DNA of 64,000 nt from Lachnospiraceae bacterium (GCA_022764465.1 JALERL010000037.1:1-64000), one strand, 5' to 3'. Shown: positions 36,881 to 47,592, counted from the first letter of the stretch. A program made the numbers and translations. The notes: generated by a model from the sequence alone, not told the origin.

Positions 36881-37372
36881 TTATTTTCCATGTAACCGCT
36901 CTAACTGTGAGGTTCTAGCGATAATCGATGAAGCATATTCCGTATAATCTCCGCTTTCTCCACGCTCTATTGCATGAGAAGATCCGTTATACACCATAAG
37001 AACCGTTCCCATGTCACCGTATTCCGTAAAAAGATCGGACAGATAATCTGCCGCTACCAGTATGTTTCCATAGGGATCATAGATGTCTGCAACTCCCAGT
37101 CTGATCATACGGTTCTTGTGATATGGTTCATTGATCTGCATCAGACCCTTGCATGCACCGTTAGAAACCCATGGTTCGCCCCAGGATTCCCTTTCCATCA
37201 TTGCCATTAACAGTTCCGGTACGATCGCATACTGTTCGCCTGCCTGCACACAATAATTCCGGTACTCTTCCGGTATCCACGTATCCACATCTGCATCCGC
37301 AGCATCTAAGGTACTACCTGTCCCAAGAACTACCATACAGACCAGTAACAGGGCTGTTATGAATTTTTTCAT
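36881..37372 (-). CDS. Lytic transglycosylase (SLT) domain protein
   Basis: MAMMERESWGEPWVSNGACKGLMQINEPYHKNR...DPYGNILVAADYLSDLF...LMVYNGSS; signal peptide. Confidence 0.88.
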   Translation of the reverse strand: MKKFITALLLVCMVVLGTGSTLDAADADVDTWIPEEYRNYCVQAGEQYAIVPELLMAMMERESWGEPWVSNGACKGLMQINEPYHKNRMIRLGVADIYDPYGNILVAADYLSDLFTEYGDMGTVLMVYNGSSHAIERGESGDYTEYASSIIARTSQLERLHGK

Positions 37373-37513
37373 TTCCTCACTCCTCATTTCATAAAAACAA
37401 AAATCAAGCTACAAACTCTTATATATGCAAGTATTTTCATTTTTATGACTGATTAGTCAGGGAATTTTTTTTCTTTCATATATGCAAAATTACACAATCA
37501 ATAGAATTTTATT

Positions 37514-38935
37514 CTAATTGTTCTTTTTTTCCAGCTTCACCTGGTCTAAATATTTCTTCGTCTCTGCTACAACAACTCCGCTTAGTGCCACGATTGCAAC
37601 CAGGTTCGGAAGTGCCATCAGTCCGTTAAAAATATCTGCTATCGTCCATACTGCAGATACGGTCATAAACGGTCCGATAAAGACGCAGAGGATATAAAGC
37701 CAGCGGTATCCCTTTACGATCTTTCTTTTACCGCCTACGAGATATTCCAGACAACGCTCACTGTAATAATCCCATCCGAGGATTGTGGTAAAGGCAAAAA
37801 ATACCAGACATACCATCAGGATAAAGGATGCCACCTGTGGTGGAAATGGAAGTCCCATCTGAAATGCCTTCGTGGTAACTGCCACACCTTCTAAGCCCAT
37901 ATCCCATGCTCCGGTAATGACGATCGCAAGACCTGTCATCGTACAGATAATGATCGTATCGATAAATGTTCCAAGCATGGATACCAGTCCCTGCTTTGCC
38001 GGGCTGTCGGTCTGTGCTGCTGCTGCCGCGATCGGTGCGCTACCAAGTCCGGCTTCGTTTGAGAAAATACCACGCGCAATACCTTTTTGCATCGCAACGA
38101 TCATTGCTCCGACAGCACCGCCTGCTGCTGCCCGCAGTCCGAATGCAGACTCCACGATCTCTACGATCGCAGCCGGGATTGCAGTTAAGTTTGTCAGTAA
38201 AATAATTAAAACGGTAACGACATAAGTAAGTGCCATAAATGGTACGATAACCTGTGCAACCGATGAAATCCGCTGTAAGCCACCGATAATAACAAGGGCT
38301 ACACAGATCGTCAGAAGGATTCCTGCAATGATCACGGTCCAGGAATAGGTTCTGCCGAACAGATCCACCGTCCAACTATTGTCCGGATCAAAGAAATCAT
38401 TGACTGCACTTGTGATACCATTGATCTGTGTAAAGGTACCGATTCCCATAAGACCTACACCTACACCGAAAAATGCGAAGATCTTACCAAGCCATTTCCA
38501 ATTTTTACCCATCCCATTCTCAATATAATAAAATGGTCCGCCGATGATATGTCCGTCATCTGCCACTACACGATACTTCACCGCAAGCAGACATTCGGAA
38601 TACTTTGTAACCGTTCCGACGAGTGCTGCTAACCACATCCAGAACAGTGCGCCCGGTCCTCCGGCTACCAGTGCGGTTGCAACACCGACGATATTACCGG
38701 TTCCGATCGTTGCCGACAATGCGGTACAAAGTGCTGCAAAGCTCGATACCTCGCCATGCTCGCCTGTTTTCTCATTGGCAACCATATGCCGGATTGCAAG
38801 CGGAAGCTTCGTGATCTGTAAGCCCCGTAAGCGGATCGTCATAAACACACCGACTGCTAAAATCAATACGATAAGCGGGATTCCCCAGACGAAATTGTCC
38901 ACCTGTTTCAATAAATTGTTTACCTGGTCTAACAT
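37514..38935 (-). CDS. Alanine/glycine:cation symporter (AGCS family)
   Basis: SFAALCTALSATIGTGNIVGVATALVAGGPGALFWMW; GIARGIFSNEAGLGSAPIAAAAAQTDSPAKQGLV. Confidence 0.95.
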   Translation of the reverse strand: MLDQVNNLLKQVDNFVWGIPLIVLILAVGVFMTIRLRGLQITKLPLAIRHMVANEKTGEHGEVSSFAALCTALSATIGTGNIVGVATALVAGGPGALFWMWLAALVGTVTKYSECLLAVKYRVVADDGHIIGGPFYYIENGMGKNWKWLGKIFAFFGVGVGLMGIGTFTQINGITSAVNDFFDPDNSWTVDLFGRTYSWTVIIAGILLTICVALVIIGGLQRISSVAQVIVPFMALTYVVTVLIILLTNLTAIPAAIVEIVESAFGLRAAAGGAVGAMIVAMQKGIARGIFSNEAGLGSAPIAAAAAQTDSPAKQGLVSMLGTFIDTIIICTMTGLAIVITGAWDMGLEGVAVTTKAFQMGLPFPPQVASFILMVCLVFFAFTTILGWDYYSERCLEYLVGGKRKIVKGYRWLYILCVFIGPFMTVSAVWTIADIFNGLMALPNLVAIVALSGVVVAETKKYLDQVKLEKKNN

Positions 38936-38993
38936 TTTTTCTCTCCTTAGTATTGTTTTCTTTTGTTGAACATACTTTTTACTGCTTTTTGGC

Positions 38994-39032
38994 AGTAAAA
39001 AAGAGCTGATATAACATCAGCCCTCTAAAGAG
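38994..39032 (-). terminator. Terminator-like hairpin of the riboswitch expression platform
   Basis: AGAGGGCTGATGTTATATCAGCTCTTTTTT on minus strand. Confidence 0.75.
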
Positions 39033-39039
39033 TAGAACA

Positions 39040-39140
39040 TGCACCTGAATGCTCTGTCCTTTTGCCTGAGAGATTGGCAGCTTCCTGCCGTACACCTTCG
39101 GCGCTTCTATTTCAAAGACTCTCCAGAGTTCGACTGGTTC
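39040..39140 (-). ncRNA. Glycine riboswitch (apparently a single aptamer)
   Basis: Minus strand: CTCTGGAGAGTCTTTGAAATAGAAGCGCCGAAGGTGTACGGCAGGAAGCTGCCAATCTCTCAGGCAAAAGGACAGAG. Confidence 0.88.
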
Positions 39141-39285
39141 TGATACGAACCAACGAATAATAGCCTATCACGATTTCTCCAAAGAATCAATGCATACTTC
39201 GCTTTTTTGTGCAAAATACCTCTTTTTCGTAATTTTCACAATTCAGTTCATAGAAGCCCTGCGGGAAGCCGCATACCGGACACTG

Positions 39286-40629
39286 CTAAGGGGCAACCAG
39301 CAGTGTCTCCTTTTCCTGCCTGCCGCCTTCCGTACCCTGCTCCTCTTTTAACCTTTTTAAGAGCTTTATGGATTTTTTGTCCTGCAAGAATTTCTCCACC
39401 GCAGGGTCTTTAATCGGATTGACGGCTGCCCATTCCTTCGTATCCCCCTGCTTTGCAGCCTCTGCCCGGTTATGGCTTAAAAACCGTGCAAGCTGGTATG
39501 CATCAATCCAGATCTCACTACAGCCCTCCTTTTGTGACTCATCAAAAATCAACTGGATACCGAAATGCAGATGCACCTCATCGATATTATTTACATTTTC
39601 CGTGGAACTGTATCCGGTGTGTCCCATATACCCGATCACACTTCCTGCGGTTACTACGCTTCCAACCGCAAGATCCTTCGCATACGGATAATTCTGCCGC
39701 AGGTGTGCATAGTAGTAATAACGTCTGCCATCGAAACTGCGGATACCGATCCTCCAGCCGCCATAGCGGTTCCAGCCAAGTGCTTCCACATAGCCGCTTT
39801 CGACTGCAATCACCGGTGTTCCGATCTGTCCGAGCATATCATGCCCAAGATGTTCTCTTTTATATCCAAAGGTACGGGATGCCCCAAAGTCATCGTAATC
39901 CCGGTATTCAAAGCCCTTTGCGATCGGTGAATATGCCTTTAATCCATAACAGGTTTCCCATGTCTTTTTCCCCGCTTCATCCACCTTCTGTATCTCATAT
40001 TCCCCGATATATCCACCAAGAACTGCCGTGTATGCTTCCTTATAATAAGAGTAATACTTCAGATCTGCCGCAAGCTTTTCCATCGTAAGCGACGCTTCCG
40101 CTTCTTTTGACTCATCTAGTCCGGTCAGCTTTTGTATCGTCTGATCCATGTCCCGCAGGGCTGACTGCGGGAATTCACCTCCGGTTTTTGCCGCCGTATA
40201 TGCCAGAAGTTCGATCCAGTCTAACGGATGCTTTGTCGCATGGGAACAGATATCTGCTTCCATTGCCTTGCAAAGTGCCTCATAGGACACCTTAAAATCC
40301 ACCCATTTGATATAGGCATTACTGCTTGCTGTACGCGCCATTTCCTCTTCTTTGCTTCTAGTTCCCGCAAACAGGAACAAAGCGAAGATCCCAAGGCATA
40401 CAACGATTGCCTGCAAAAACAAACGTATGCTTCGTGCACTCCTGCAATCAAGCTTTTTATGATGTAAAAAAACTGCACGCTGCGACCATCCGGTATGTGA
40501 TGTTGTCACTGCGTGCAATTTATTTATCTGCAAATTATTTTCCTGCTTCAACGCTTCCATCCACACACATCTTTTTCTAATGTATATGATATGTGGTATG
40601 GAAAAATGTATCTTCCTAGATATTCTCAC
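39286..40629 (-). CDS. M23-family peptidase
   Basis: EHLGHDMLGQIGTPVIAVESGYVEALGWNRYGGWRIGIRSFDGRRYYYYAHL...VNNIDEVHLHFGIQ. Confidence 0.85.
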   Translation of the reverse strand: MRISRKIHFSIPHIIYIRKRCVWMEALKQENNLQINKLHAVTTSHTGWSQRAVFLHHKKLDCRSARSIRLFLQAIVVCLGIFALFLFAGTRSKEEEMARTASSNAYIKWVDFKVSYEALCKAMEADICSHATKHPLDWIELLAYTAAKTGGEFPQSALRDMDQTIQKLTGLDESKEAEASLTMEKLAADLKYYSYYKEAYTAVLGGYIGEYEIQKVDEAGKKTWETCYGLKAYSPIAKGFEYRDYDDFGASRTFGYKREHLGHDMLGQIGTPVIAVESGYVEALGWNRYGGWRIGIRSFDGRRYYYYAHLRQNYPYAKDLAVGSVVTAGSVIGYMGHTGYSSTENVNNIDEVHLHFGIQLIFDESQKEGCSEIWIDAYQLARFLSHNRAEAAKQGDTKEWAAVNPIKDPAVEKFLQDKKSIKLLKRLKEEQGTEGGRQEKETLLVAP

Positions 40630-41503
40630 CTACAAGCTCCATGATGCGGGTAAGCTCTGCACCCTCTACCGGAGCTTCTTCCAGATTGGTATGCTTTCCT
40701 TCCTGATCTACGCATCCTAAGCGCAGCTTCTTCTCTCCCGGAAGCTGTTCGATCGTATAATAACCTGCCTTCTGTTCCTTCGGATTCCAGGTAATGTAGA
40801 CACGTACACAATATGGGGAAATCGGCTGTCCTGCCGGCATATCGATACGGATCAGTAACAGTGTCTCACTGATCGTCAGTGCCATGACACCAAACTGCTT
40901 CTTCTGATATGGACTGTTTTCCTTGAAGCCCTTGCGGAATAATTCTTCTACAGCCTCTTCCTTCTGATCACAGATACTGTTTACAAAGCTCTCGCCCTCT
41001 GTATAAAGACGCTGCGGCAGTACCCCGAACTCGATCTGGTTTCTCATGTACTGTACATACTGCTCCGGAGTCAGATTCTGTCTGCGCTCCTTCATCTTTT
41101 TAGCAAGCTCTTTATCTGCCTCGTGAAGCTGGCTGATCAGCTCTGTCTTTAAGATCAGATTATCTGTATATGGATTGATGACCATTCCCTTTAATCCGAA
41201 CTGCTCATTTGCCACGATACTGTTACATACCGTAAACGGCATGATCATCACGGACTTCTGCTTCACCTCGTCCGGTGCCTGATCCCTGCTTGTAAAAACT
41301 GCAAGATACTGATCTCCCTCTGCACTCTTTAAAAAATATGGAACCGGCTTCTTCTCTTCATTTAACATTGCCGGCACAAAAAGTCCCGATGGACGGAGCA
41401 GATTCACGATCTTCGCTAAGTTCTCCTTCGTGCGTTCCTGTCCATAATCCTTGATCGCCTGTTCTGCTTTCTCATTTGATATATTTGGTATTTGTCTCTT
41501 TTC
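40616..41503 (-). CDS. SseB-family protein
   Basis: NLLRPSGLFVPAMLNEEKKPVPYFLKSAEGDQYLAVFTSRDQAP; SseB_N-like. Confidence 0.75.
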   Translation of the reverse strand, partial: EKRQIPNISNEKAEQAIKDYGQERTKENLAKIVNLLRPSGLFVPAMLNEEKKPVPYFLKSAEGDQYLAVFTSRDQAPDEVKQKSVMIMPFTVCNSIVANEQFGLKGMVINPYTDNLILKTELISQLHEADKELAKKMKERRQNLTPEQYVQYMRNQIEFGVLPQRLYTEGESFVNSICDQKEEAVEELFRKGFKENSPYQKKQFGVMALTISETLLLIRIDMPAGQPISPYCVRVYITWNPKEQKAGYYTIEQLPGEKKLRLGCVDQEGKHTNLEEAPVEGAELTRIMELVGENI

Positions 41504-41687
41504 CATTTTAATCTCCATTCCTACGCTGTCTTTTGTGCATATCAACTATGCAGACTGTAGTTATATTCTACCATCTCTGTGACTTGAATGCTATCTTTTT
41601 TTCGATTATTCCCGTTTTTCACTGCAAGATAAGAATTGCGGATTCACGGATTATAAGGTAAAATAGGCAAAGAAAACAGCAATAGAA

Positions 41688-43118
41688 ATGAGGATCAACA
41701 TGAAAAAAGGACAGGTATTCGAAGGAGTGGTTGCATATACAGACTTTCCCAACAAAGGTGTGGTGGAAGTTGAAAATGAAACACGCTCCGTCATTGTAAA
41801 AAATACAATTCCCGGACAAACGGTTTCTTTTTCCGTAAATAAACTCCGGAAAGGAAAAGCGGAAGGAAGACTTCTTGAAATCCTAGAAAAAGCTCCGGCA
41901 GAATTGGATACTCCATACTGTGAGCACTTTCGAAGCTGTGGCGGTTGCACTTATCAGAGTCTCCCATATGAAGAACAGCTTGCGTTAAAGTCCACCCAGG
42001 TACAAAAGCTTTTAGCACCGGTGATCACGAACTGGTCCGATACACTTTTTGAAGGTATCAAACCAAGCCCGAACCAGTTTTCTTACCGCAATAAAATGGA
42101 GTTTACCTTTGGCGATGCCTATAAGGATGGCCCGCTTGCACTCGGTATGCACAAGCGTGGCAGCTTCTATGATATTGTCCCGGTCAGTGGCTGTCAGATC
42201 GTAGATGAGGATTACCGGAAGATCTTAGCCTTTGTGCAGGAATACTTTGACACACATAAAATCCCATTTTACCATAGACTGCGCCATACCGGCTATCTGC
42301 GTCATCTTCTGGTGCGGAAGGCTGTAAAAACCGGTGAGATCTTAATCGATCTTGTCACTGCTTCCGAATCGGAGCTTCCGGAAAATACCCCTGACGAACA
42401 GACATTACTAGACGGTATGACAAAGGGATTATTGGCACTTGATTATACCGGCAAGGTCACCGGAATCCTTCATACCAGAAACACCGGTGTTGCAGATACG
42501 ATTGCAAATGAAGGCACAGATATCTTATACGGTCAGGATTACTTTTTCGAGGAGCTTCTCGGTCTGAAGTTTAAGATCTCTCCGTTCTCCTTCTTCCAGA
42601 CGAATTCCCTCGGTGCGGAAGTTCTCTATGAGACTGCCCGCGACTATATCGGAAGTTCCTTAGATGACAATGCCGATCAGGTCGTATTCGATCTCTACAG
42701 TGGTACCGGAACGATCGCACAGATGCTCTCTCCGGTTGCCAAAAAGGTCGTCGGTGTCGAGATCATCGAAGAAGCGGTAGAAGCTGCAAAGGAGAATGCC
42801 GTTTTAAACGGATTAACGAACTGTGAGTTCATCGCCGGAGATGTCTTAAAGGTCTTAGATGAGATTGCTGAGAAGCCGGACTTTATCGTACTTGATCCGC
42901 CAAGAGACGGTATCCATCCAAAGGCGTTAGAGAAGATCATCCGCTATGGCGTAAAGCGCATGGTCTATATCTCCTGCAAGCCAACCTCACTTGCGCGCGA
43001 CCTTGAGACCTTACAGGCAAGAGGCTACGAGGTAAAGCGTGTGTGCTGTGTGGACATGTTCCCAGGTACGGTACATGTAGAGACAGTTGTTCTTTTATCC
43101 CAAAGCAATGATTTATAG
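41688..43118 (+). CDS. rlmD: 23S rRNA (uracil-C5)-methyltransferase, RlmD/RumA family
   Basis: TRAM-like N-terminus; CEHFRSCGGCTYQSLPYEEQLALK; VFDLYSGTGTIAQML; VLDPPRDGIHPKALEKI; MVYISCKPTSLARDL. Confidence 0.93.
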   Translation: MRINMKKGQVFEGVVAYTDFPNKGVVEVENETRSVIVKNTIPGQTVSFSVNKLRKGKAEGRLLEILEKAPAELDTPYCEHFRSCGGCTYQSLPYEEQLALKSTQVQKLLAPVITNWSDTLFEGIKPSPNQFSYRNKMEFTFGDAYKDGPLALGMHKRGSFYDIVPVSGCQIVDEDYRKILAFVQEYFDTHKIPFYHRLRHTGYLRHLLVRKAVKTGEILIDLVTASESELPENTPDEQTLLDGMTKGLLALDYTGKVTGILHTRNTGVADTIANEGTDILYGQDYFFEELLGLKFKISPFSFFQTNSLGAEVLYETARDYIGSSLDDNADQVVFDLYSGTGTIAQMLSPVAKKVVGVEIIEEAVEAAKENAVLNGLTNCEFIAGDVLKVLDEIAEKPDFIVLDPPRDGIHPKALEKIIRYGVKRMVYISCKPTSLARDLETLQARGYEVKRVCCVDMFPGTVHVETVVLLSQSNDL

Positions 43119-43182
43119 ATATTGATTTCGATGATACGGGATGAGGGTAAAGTGATCATTATTTTGAAAAGGGACAAAAATA

Positions 43183-43872
43183 ATGTCAAAGTATAAGTAT
43201 TTATTATGGGACATTGACGATACAATTCTTGATTTTAAGACTGCAGAAAAAACAGCTATTCAAAGCTTGTTCGAAAAATATCAGCTAGGTATTTGTACAG
43301 ATGAAATGCTGCATCGATATTCTCTGATCAACAAGCGGTATTGGCAGGCACTTGAGCGGGGTGAAATGTCAAAAGAAGCTATTTTAACAGGCAGGTTTAA
43401 AGAATTCTTTTCATCTGAAGGACTTGATGATAGTATAGCCTTGGATTTCAATAATGACTATCAGTTGACCCTTGGAGATACTATCATATTTCATGATGAT
43501 GCCAAAAACATCCTTTTAGATATGAAAAAAAGATATAAGCTTGTGGCTGTAACAAACGGAACTGCTGTTGCACAGGAAAAAAAAATAGTAAATTCCGGTT
43601 TATCAGACATAATGGATGCAGTGTTTATTTCTGAAAAAGTTGGCTATGAAAAGCCGAATTCCGCTTTTTTCACCGCAGTTTTTGATGAACTTAGAATTAC
43701 TGATTTATCAGAAGTCCTGATTATCGGAGATTCGCTTTCGAGTGATATTCAAGGAGGTATTCATGCCGGAATAGATACCTGTTGGTACAACCCTGGTAAT
43801 ACTCCCAACACAAGTGACTTGAATCCAACCTACATTATAAGTGACCTGCACGAACTGACAGATATTTTATAA
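43183..43872 (+). CDS. YjjG-like HAD nucleotidase
   Basis: KYLLWDIDDTILDF, LVAVTNGTAVAQEKKI, VGYEKPNSAFF, VLIIGDSLSSDIQGG. Confidence 0.9.
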   Translation: MSKYKYLLWDIDDTILDFKTAEKTAIQSLFEKYQLGICTDEMLHRYSLINKRYWQALERGEMSKEAILTGRFKEFFSSEGLDDSIALDFNNDYQLTLGDTIIFHDDAKNILLDMKKRYKLVAVTNGTAVAQEKKIVNSGLSDIMDAVFISEKVGYEKPNSAFFTAVFDELRITDLSEVLIIGDSLSSDIQGGIHAGIDTCWYNPGNTPNTSDLNPTYIISDLHELTDIL

Positions 43873-43926
43873 TCGCAATCAATGCACTTAACAGCGTTCC
43901 GACTAAATACTTTTATAAACTGATAC

Positions 43927-43963
43927 AAAAGCCCCTCCGCCGGATTCCGGTGGAGGGGCTTCT
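43927..43963. terminator. Bidirectional terminator
   Basis: AAAAGCCCCTCCGCCGGATTCCGGTGGAGGGGCTTCT. Confidence 0.85.
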
Positions 43964-43976
43964 CATTCCTATTCCA

Positions 43977-44258
43977 TTAGTCCTCTGTTGTCTCGTCCTC
44001 GTCTTCATCATCGAAGAAATCATCTTCGAAGTCGTCATCGAAATCATCTTCGAAATCGTCCAGATAATCCGGTGCGAAGAAACGATATAAACCATATGCT
44101 GCTGCGGCAACAACAGCGATCACGCCAACGATTGCAAGAATGATACAAACAGGTGATTTTTTCTTTTCCATCTCTTCCTTCTCCTTCTTGTTCAATAACT
44201 CAGAAACCTTTGAAACATTTGCTGAAAGCAAATCACGTAATTCATCTACTTTATTCAT
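43977..44258 (-). CDS. Single-TM protein with highly acidic C-terminal tail
   Basis: CIILAIVGVIAVVAAAAYGLYRFFAPDYLDDFEDDFDDDFEDDFFDDEDEDETTED. Confidence 0.75.
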   Translation of the reverse strand: MNKVDELRDLLSANVSKVSELLNKKEKEEMEKKKSPVCIILAIVGVIAVVAAAAYGLYRFFAPDYLDDFEDDFDDDFEDDFFDDEDEDETTED

Positions 44259-44373
44259 GTATTTCCTCTCCTTTACACAAATTATTCGTACACTTTGAAT
44301 TTATAAATAGTATAACACATTCCATGCGCTTCTACTATAAAAAAATACAATTTCATAAAAAATTTATATCTTT

Positions 44374-46629
44374 TTAGAGCTTCTGAAGCTTTGCAAAAGA
44401 AGCAAACATCTTCTTTACCCCTGCCCCGTCAAATTCCACGGTAACCTCATAATCCCTGCCGCCTTCCACGATCTGTTTTACCGTGCCTTCACCGAACTTT
44501 ATATGCTTTACACGGTCCCCGGCAGCATAATCTAAGGCTGCCTTACTGGCTGTTCCGGTGAAGTTTTTCGCCTGAAAGGCATCCGGCACACCCACTCTTG
44601 TCATCGCCACCGGCTTGGAACGGAATGCCTTTTTCGCAAGCTGGCTGACAGACGGCTGATAACTCTCCGGCTCTCTCTCCTTGCGGATCTCCCCTGCAAG
44701 AAGCTCTCTTGGGATCTCTTTTACAAAGCGGGATACTTTATTGTACTGCGTCTCGCCACGGATCATACGCTGTCTTGCACAGCTGATCGAGAGCCGTTCC
44801 TTGGCTCTCGTAATACCAACATAACAGAGCCGCCGCTCCTCTTCGATCTCTTCTGCGGAATTATCCGAACAGATGGACATATAGCTTGGGAAAAGTCCGT
44901 CTTCCATACCCGCTAAATAGACCTGCGGGAACTCTAAGCCCTTTGCACTATGCAAGGTCATAAGAACCACATAGTTCTGCTCATCGTCCACCGAATCGAT
45001 GTCTTCCACCAGTGCGACTTCCTCTAAAAAACCGCTTAACGATGCCGGTTCTCCCGCATCCTCTGCCTCTGTTTCATATGCCACGACCTTCGAGATCAAC
45101 TCATCGATATTCTGGATACGCTGCTCTGCTTCTTCCGTATTCTCTGCTTCTAATTCTGCGACATAACCGGTCTCATCAATAATCTCCTGCAACAGTTCCG
45201 AGATACTGATGAATTCCAGCTTACTTCGCATTGTCTGGATAAAGGTAACAAACGGCCGGATCTTAGCTGCTGCCCTGCCAAGTGACGGAATATCCCCCGC
45301 CATCTTAAGTGCCGTATAAAAGCTGATATTCTCCTGGACCGCATAATCCTGTACACGCGTCAGTGTCGTCGCACCGATCCCGCGCTTTGGTACATTGATG
45401 ATCCTTCGTACCGCAAGATCGTCTCTCGCGTTATCGATCGTCTTCAGATACGCAAGCAGATCCTTGATCTCCTTTCTGGCATAGAAGTTCACTCCACCAA
45501 CGATCTTATATGGGATATTGGAACGGATAAACCGCTCCTCGAATAAACGGGACTGTGCATTGGTACGGTATAATACCGCACAGTTGCGGTACTCATATAC
45601 GCCTTCTTTGACCTTCGACATGATGTCCCGCGCCACATAATCCGCTTCATCATATCCGGTCTCAAACTGATGAAAAGCAATCTTCTCTCCCGTATCATTA
45701 TCCGTCCACAGACGCTTCGCTTTTCTTCCCTGATTATTGGCGATCACACCGTTTGCAGCATCTAAGATATTCTGCGTGGAACGGTAGTTCTGCTCTAGCT
45801 TGATCGTCTTCGCATCCGGAAATTCCTTTTCAAAGTTTAAGATATTATAGATATTCGCACCGCGGAACTTATAGATCGACTGGTCATCATCACCAACGAC
45901 ACAAAGATTCCGGTACTTTCCGGCTAAGAGCTTGATCAGCATAAACTGCGCCGTATTCGTATCCTGATACTCATCAACCATGATATAGCGGAAACGCTCC
46001 TGATAATAGTCTAAGACCTCTGCATCCGCCTGAAACAGTTCCACGGTCTTTACGATCAGATCATCAAAGTCTAATGCATTGTTTTTCCGCAGGTTCTCCT
46101 GATATTCCCGGTATACCTCCGCCTGCTTCATCTTCGTAAAATCACCCTGTGCACGCAGTGTATACGCCTCCGGACTGATCAGTTCATCCTTCGCAGAAGA
46201 GATCACGCTTAAAAAGGTGCGTTCCTTGTAGATCTTCGTATCAATATTCAGCCGCTTGCATATGTCCTTCATCAAAGACTTCTGATCGTCTGCATCATAG
46301 ATCGTAAAATTCGTATCAAAGCCGATCCGGTCAATATGACGTCGTAAAATACGGACACAGGTCGAATGAAAGGTCGATACCCAGATGCTCTCCGATCCGT
46401 AACCTACCATATCATCAATACGCTCACGCATCTCCCCTGCTGCCTTATTCGTAAAGGTGATCGCCATAATATTATAGGGATTCACACCCACTTCTTCGAT
46501 CAGATAGGCAGTCCGGTGCGTCAGCACTCTTGTCTTACCGGAACCTGCCCCTGCTAAGATCAGCAGCGGTCCCTCTGTATGAAAAACAGCTTCCTGCTGC
46601 ATATCGTTCATTGTCTCATAAGATGACAT
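44374..46629 (-). CDS. pcrA: UvrD/PcrA-type ATP-dependent DNA helicase
   Basis: LILAGAGSGKTRVLTHR, VDEYQDTNTAQ, VVGDDDQSIYKFRGAN, VVLMTLHSAKGLEFPQVYLAGMEDGLFP. Confidence 0.96.
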   Translation of the reverse strand: MSSYETMNDMQQEAVFHTEGPLLILAGAGSGKTRVLTHRTAYLIEEVGVNPYNIMAITFTNKAAGEMRERIDDMVGYGSESIWVSTFHSTCVRILRRHIDRIGFDTNFTIYDADDQKSLMKDICKRLNIDTKIYKERTFLSVISSAKDELISPEAYTLRAQGDFTKMKQAEVYREYQENLRKNNALDFDDLIVKTVELFQADAEVLDYYQERFRYIMVDEYQDTNTAQFMLIKLLAGKYRNLCVVGDDDQSIYKFRGANIYNILNFEKEFPDAKTIKLEQNYRSTQNILDAANGVIANNQGRKAKRLWTDNDTGEKIAFHQFETGYDEADYVARDIMSKVKEGVYEYRNCAVLYRTNAQSRLFEERFIRSNIPYKIVGGVNFYARKEIKDLLAYLKTIDNARDDLAVRRIINVPKRGIGATTLTRVQDYAVQENISFYTALKMAGDIPSLGRAAAKIRPFVTFIQTMRSKLEFISISELLQEIIDETGYVAELEAENTEEAEQRIQNIDELISKVVAYETEAEDAGEPASLSGFLEEVALVEDIDSVDDEQNYVVLMTLHSAKGLEFPQVYLAGMEDGLFPSYMSICSDNSAEEIEEERRLCYVGITRAKERLSISCARQRMIRGETQYNKVSRFVKEIPRELLAGEIRKEREPESYQPSVSQLAKKAFRSKPVAMTRVGVPDAFQAKNFTGTASKAALDYAAGDRVKHIKFGEGTVKQIVEGGRDYEVTVEFDGAGVKKMFASFAKLQKL

Positions 46630-46920
46630 TCTTCTTACCTCGTCTTTGTCTGATTGTTTCTCCGAAAAGATTCTGTATCTACCCTAACATTTTCTATAAT
46701 TAGTGTCAATTCTTTTCCACAATATTTTCGAACATATTTTCGCATTTTGTAAATCAAAAGCATCTGTAATTTGCATCATCTAGTACATACATGTCAAAAA
46801 CATTTATACCGGACTTGTCATCTAGTTTTAAATACTATATAATACAGAAGACAGACGTTACATTTCAGATAAAACAAACGTAGAAATTGCACCGAAACGT
46901 GTGCAGAAATGGGGATTATT

Positions 46921-47583
46921 ATGACGATTGACACACATGATTTTCTAAACAGTATCCTTGCAAGTCTCTCACGCATTGATTACATTAAGCCGGACAGCAT
47001 TCCGAACATTGATTTATATATGGATCAGATCACGACCTTTATGGACACCCAGTTAAGCAAGTCCAAACGCTACGAAGACGATAAGGTGCTCACCAAGACC
47101 ATGATCAATAACTATGCCAAGAATAATCTTCTCCCACCGCCGGTGAAGAAGAAATATTCCAAGGAACATGTGCTGACACTGATCTTCATCTATTATTTTA
47201 AAAACATCTTAAGCATCAGTGACATCCAGAGCATCCTGCATCCGCTGACAGAAAAATACTTTGCATCAGATTCCGATATCGACCTGACTGCGATCTATGA
47301 AGAAGTCTTTAGTCTTGAAAGCGATGAAGTGAAAAATCTGATGAAGGACATCACGAAAAAGTTTAATACCAGCTTCGAGCAGACCTTCTTAGATGCACCG
47401 GAGGAGGAGCAGGAATTCTTACACACCTTCTCCTTTATCTGTATGTTAAGCTTTGATGTATTTGTGAAAAAGATGCTGATTGAAAAGATCATCGATGAAG
47501 TAAATGCAAGGGAAGCAGAAAAGAAAGCCACGGAAAAGGCTGAGAAAAAATCTGCAGAGCACGAGAAAAAAACAGAAAAATAA
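46921..47583 (+). CDS. DUF1836-like protein
   Basis: LLPPPVKKKYSKEHVLTLIFIYYFKNILSISDIQSIL. Confidence 0.85.
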   Translation: MTIDTHDFLNSILASLSRIDYIKPDSIPNIDLYMDQITTFMDTQLSKSKRYEDDKVLTKTMINNYAKNNLLPPPVKKKYSKEHVLTLIFIYYFKNILSISDIQSILHPLTEKYFASDSDIDLTAIYEEVFSLESDEVKNLMKDITKKFNTSFEQTFLDAPEEEQEFLHTFSFICMLSFDVFVKKMLIEKIIDEVNAREAEKKATEKAEKKSAEHEKKTEK

Positions 47584-47592
47584 GGAACACAA

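Noticed and set aside
39453-40088. 211-aa ORF antisense to the M23 peptidase gene
   Set aside because: Shadow ORF; His/Ser/Pro-rich translation typical of a reverse frame
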